From the NCBI GenBank assembly GCA_047615875.1, contig JBLHGU010000235.1, forward strand, positions 1-7,840: a stretch of 7,840 nt of DNA, in the 5' to 3' direction. Position numbers and translations under genes: made by a program. Positions 6,206-7,840 of this stretch are shown here, piece by piece. This stretch comes from JBLHGU01 sp047615875. GTDB lineage: Bacteria; Pseudomonadota; Gammaproteobacteria; Arenicellales; CAJQKF01. Under the pieces are notes generated by a model that was not told where the DNA came from, did no database searches, and worked only from the letters and a program-made list of their open reading frames with translations. Position 1 is the first letter of the stretch; the number at the start of each line of letters is the position of its first letter.

Positions 6206-7312
6206 TTAATCACCGATAAGTTCGTCTTTGTCATACTTTCTTGCCGCCGACCGCCCAAGATGATCCCAATATTCCATCGGAGAAATTCCATGACCAGGTC
6301 TTTTAATACCAAGATTCTTTGAACTAAATGATTCACCAGTTTCTATAGAATTGTCGGCCACTAAACTACGTCGTGCAATGGGAATATTCGCCCATTCACC
6401 GTCGGAGGCCATTTTCTCACTAAATCCCAAGGCAGATTCAACCGCTCGAATACCCGCTACCATTTGCGTCAGTTCGCCTGGATTAAGTGAGGCGCTATGG
6501 TCCGGGCCAGGAAGGTTTCGGTCCAGAGTAAAATGTTTTTCTATGATACACGCACCTCGGGCGACCGCTGCTAGGGGAACTGCCAGTCCAATGCTGTGAT
6601 CTGAATATCCAACTGGTAATTCAAAAGCCGAAGCCATGGTGTCCATGGCGCGCAGATTCAAAGACTCATAGGCTGCCGGATAGTCGGTCGTACAATGTAG
6701 TAAGGAGACATGTTGTTTAAGCAAATCTTGCCCTTGTCGTGAACGATATGCTTCACGGAAGGCATTTCGGCCAGGACTTTTGGAACCTGCCAGATAACCA
6801 AATGCTAAAACTCCTAGTGCTTCTTCAATCTCACCAAGATTTGCCATTCCAGTAGACACAATACAATCGAGTCCCGTTTGGGCATGTTCTAACAGAAATG
6901 GCCCATTAGTAATTTCACCAGAAGGTATTTTTAGACGTTTGACACCAACCTCTTTTACCAGAAATTCCAGGCTCTTCTCATCAAATGCCGTACTCATGAA
7001 TTCGACACCCACCTGCTCACAGATGTCTTTCAATTGAAAATGCAATTCGCGAGGCAGTTCCAGTTCCCGCAGCATCTCCCACTGCGATGCTTCCCCTGTT
7101 TGACGCTTCTGGTATTCAGCTTTCTCAGCATCTTGTGTTACCACCTCGTCGGCGCTAAACGTCTGAAACTTTATCGCATCCGCCCCAGAATCGATGGCAG
7201 CTTCAACTAGCTCTACGGCAAGATCGGCATCACCATTATGATTCACGCCAGCCTCGGCGATTACGAAAACAGATTGAATAGGAATAGGCAATTTAAACTC
7301 GATATTTTTCAC
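6206..7312 (-). CDS. legI: Nonulosonic acid synthase, NeuB family (legionaminic acid synthase-like)
   Basis: A 368-residue enzyme predicted to condense phosphoenolpyruvate with a six-carbon amino sugar to give a nine-carbon sialic-type acid. The N-terminal TIM barrel shows VIAEAGVNHNGD (17-28), KFQTF (48-52), IPSGEITNGPFL (129-140), STGMANLGEIEEAL (153-166), LLHCTTDYPA (204-213), VGYSDHS (234-240) and EKHFTLD (258-264). His239 and His260 match the two metal-binding histidines of Neisseria NeuB. Residues 316-366 form the C-terminal SAF (antifreeze-like) domain, with KRPGHGISP at 337-345. The wording is closer to Campylobacter LegI (GEITN, GMANLGEIEEAL, KRPGNGISP) than to NeuB proper, favouring legionaminic acid. 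A segment at about 167-199 is longer than in Campylobacter LegI; I recall the same insert in other proteobacterial homologues. The start is GTG at 7312: an in-frame stop lies three codons upstream and no ATG precedes the first motif. The N terminus carries about 15 residues beyond the usual start. Confidence 0.92.
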   Translation of the reverse strand: MKNIEFKLPIPIQSVFVIAEAGVNHNGDADLAVELVEAAIDSGADAIKFQTFSADEVVTQDAEKAEYQKRQTGEASQWEMLRELELPRELHFQLKDICEQVGVEFMSTAFDEKSLEFLVKEVGVKRLKIPSGEITNGPFLLEHAQTGLDCIVSTGMANLGEIEEALGVLAFGYLAGSKSPGRNAFREAYRSRQGQDLLKQHVSLLHCTTDYPAAYESLNLRAMDTMASAFELPVGYSDHSIGLAVPLAAVARGACIIEKHFTLDRNLPGPDHSASLNPGELTQMVAGIRAVESALGFSEKMASDGEWANIPIARRSLVADNSIETGESFSSKNLGIKRPGHGISPMEYWDHLGRSAARKYDKDELIGD

Positions 7313-7317
7313 AGTAG

Positions 7318-7323
7318 GTTATA
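7318..7323 (-). promoter_or_regulatory. Possible -10 element directly before legI
   Basis: The minus strand reads TATAAC here, a good match to a sigma-70 -10 box, ending five bases before the GTG start of legI. A TTGCCC lies 19 bases upstream as a poor -35. If used, the transcript would start at or next to the GTG and be almost leaderless, which would fit the lack of a ribosome site. Matches this short in AT-rich DNA are common. Confidence 0.2.
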
Positions 7324-7339
7324 CAAAAGACAACTTATA

Positions 7340-7357
7340 CCCGGGCAAGTAGCCGGG
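7340..7357 (-). terminator. Possible weak hairpin between the acyl-CoA synthetase and legI
   Basis: A perfect 5-base GC stem (CCCGG pairing with CCGGG) with an 8-base loop lies in the 56-base gap between the two genes. On the minus strand it is followed by TATAAGTTGTCTTTT, without a continuous T run. It could be a weak terminator or attenuator, or mere chance in a short GC-rich patch. The stem is short and the evidence slight. Confidence 0.22.
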
Positions 7358-7368
7358 GAATGGCATGA

Positions 7369-7840
7369 TTATACCTCAGAGGAATTGGCTTTTTTCTCAA
7401 TCTCGAGGCGTCTTAATTCAACTCTTCTAACTTTGCCTGTAGTTGTTACAGGCAATTCAGACAGAAATTCAATTTCTCGCGGGTATTCGTAGGCCGCAAG
7501 GTTGTTGCGCACGGTATCTTGTATTTCTGATTTCAGAGATTCATCTGGTTTATATCCATCAGTTAATACGATAAATGCCTTTACTATATTGCCGCGCAAT
7601 TCATCTGGACTGCCAATGGCTGCCGCCTGTAACACTGCAGGATGTTTAAGCAGGCAATCCTCAATCTCTGTAGGTCCTATTCGATAGCCGGCACTGGAAA
7701 TCACATCATCTTTTCTCCCCACGAACCAGAGATAACCATCGTCATCTCGATAGCCGACATCACCCGTACCCCACCAGGACCCGATGAACTTGTCCTTGGT
7801 GGCTTGTTGCCGATTCCAGTAGCCAAGAAACATTACCGGG
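7369..7840 (-). CDS. AMP-forming acyl-CoA synthetase, C-terminal part (5' end beyond window)
   Basis: The last 157 codons or so of an ANL-superfamily acyl-CoA synthetase; the frame stays open to the right edge (codons for Pro-Val precede MFLGYW), so the gene is cut by the window and not broken. Counting from Met at 7833: FLGYWNR (2-8) is typical of the A6/A7 region; WGTGDVG (21-27) holds the ATP-ribose-binding Asp25; FVGRKDDVISSAGYRIGPTE (37-56) is the hinge and A8 motif; and PVTTTGKVRRVEL (128-140) is the A10 motif, with Lys134 as the adenylation lysine. The wording resembles medium-chain acyl-CoA synthetases and acetyl-CoA-synthetase-like enzymes (GYRIGPTEIE, EYPREIEF). The acyl-binding pocket lies in the missing N-terminal part, so the substrate is unknown. 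It ends 56 bases before legI on the same strand, so it may belong to the same glycan locus. Confidence 0.9.
   Translation of the reverse strand, partial: PVMFLGYWNRQQATKDKFIGSWWGTGDVGYRDDDGYLWFVGRKDDVISSAGYRIGPTEIEDCLLKHPAVLQAAAIGSPDELRGNIVKAFIVLTDGYKPDESLKSEIQDTVRNNLAAYEYPREIEFLSELPVTTTGKVRRVELRRLEIEKKANSSEV

Noticed and set aside
6145..6336. 63-codon minus-strand open frame across the end of legI
   Set aside because: It lies in another frame over the well-supported SAF domain, has no recognisable domain, and its translation looks like an out-of-frame shadow.

Overview
The window looks like chromosomal DNA from a proteobacterium, most likely a gammaproteobacterium. The YhdH/AcuI-type reductase, the HinT-type HIT protein and the MetA-type acyltransferase all resemble proteobacterial forms. 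Base composition is moderate, genes are tightly packed, and I see no insertion sequence, phage gene, tRNA, rRNA or CRISPR array. All protein names rest on reading motifs and remembered family sequences; no search was run.

Nine genes are visible, and eight are on the minus strand. Reading in the direction of transcription from the right edge, the first block is a surface-sugar block. It holds the 3' end of an acyl-CoA synthetase (7840-7369, cut by the window edge), a legionaminic/sialic acid synthase of the NeuB family (7312-6206), a CBS-domain sugar nucleotidyltransferase resembling Campylobacter PtmE (6148-5093), and a family 61 glycosyltransferase (5091-3943). The nucleotidyltransferase and synthase are both known parts of the GDP-sugar route to legionaminic acid, and the glycosyltransferase follows after a one-base gap. 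The block is therefore probably part of a glycan locus (capsule, O-antigen or glycoprotein) that continues beyond the right edge.

A single plus-strand gene, a HinT-like HIT nucleotide hydrolase (3583-3939), ends three bases from the end of the glycosyltransferase and separates the two minus-strand blocks. It diverges from the second block across an 83-base AT-rich spacer that should hold both promoters.

The second minus-strand block is an acrylyl-CoA reductase-like MDR enzyme (3499-2495), a hotdog-fold thioesterase (2492-2052), an unnamed P-loop protein with a shikimate-kinase-like layout (2009-1128), and a MetA-family homoserine O-acyltransferase (1137-52). Spacings are 2, 42 and -10 bases, so co-transcription is likely. 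The first two act on acyl-CoA. The last two are locked together by an overlapping stop and start.

The least explained element is the P-loop protein coupled to metA. The MetA protein also departs from the E. coli enzyme at positions that matter for catalysis and acyl-donor choice. The acyl-CoA synthetase ahead of the nonulosonic acid synthase is a second point of interest.
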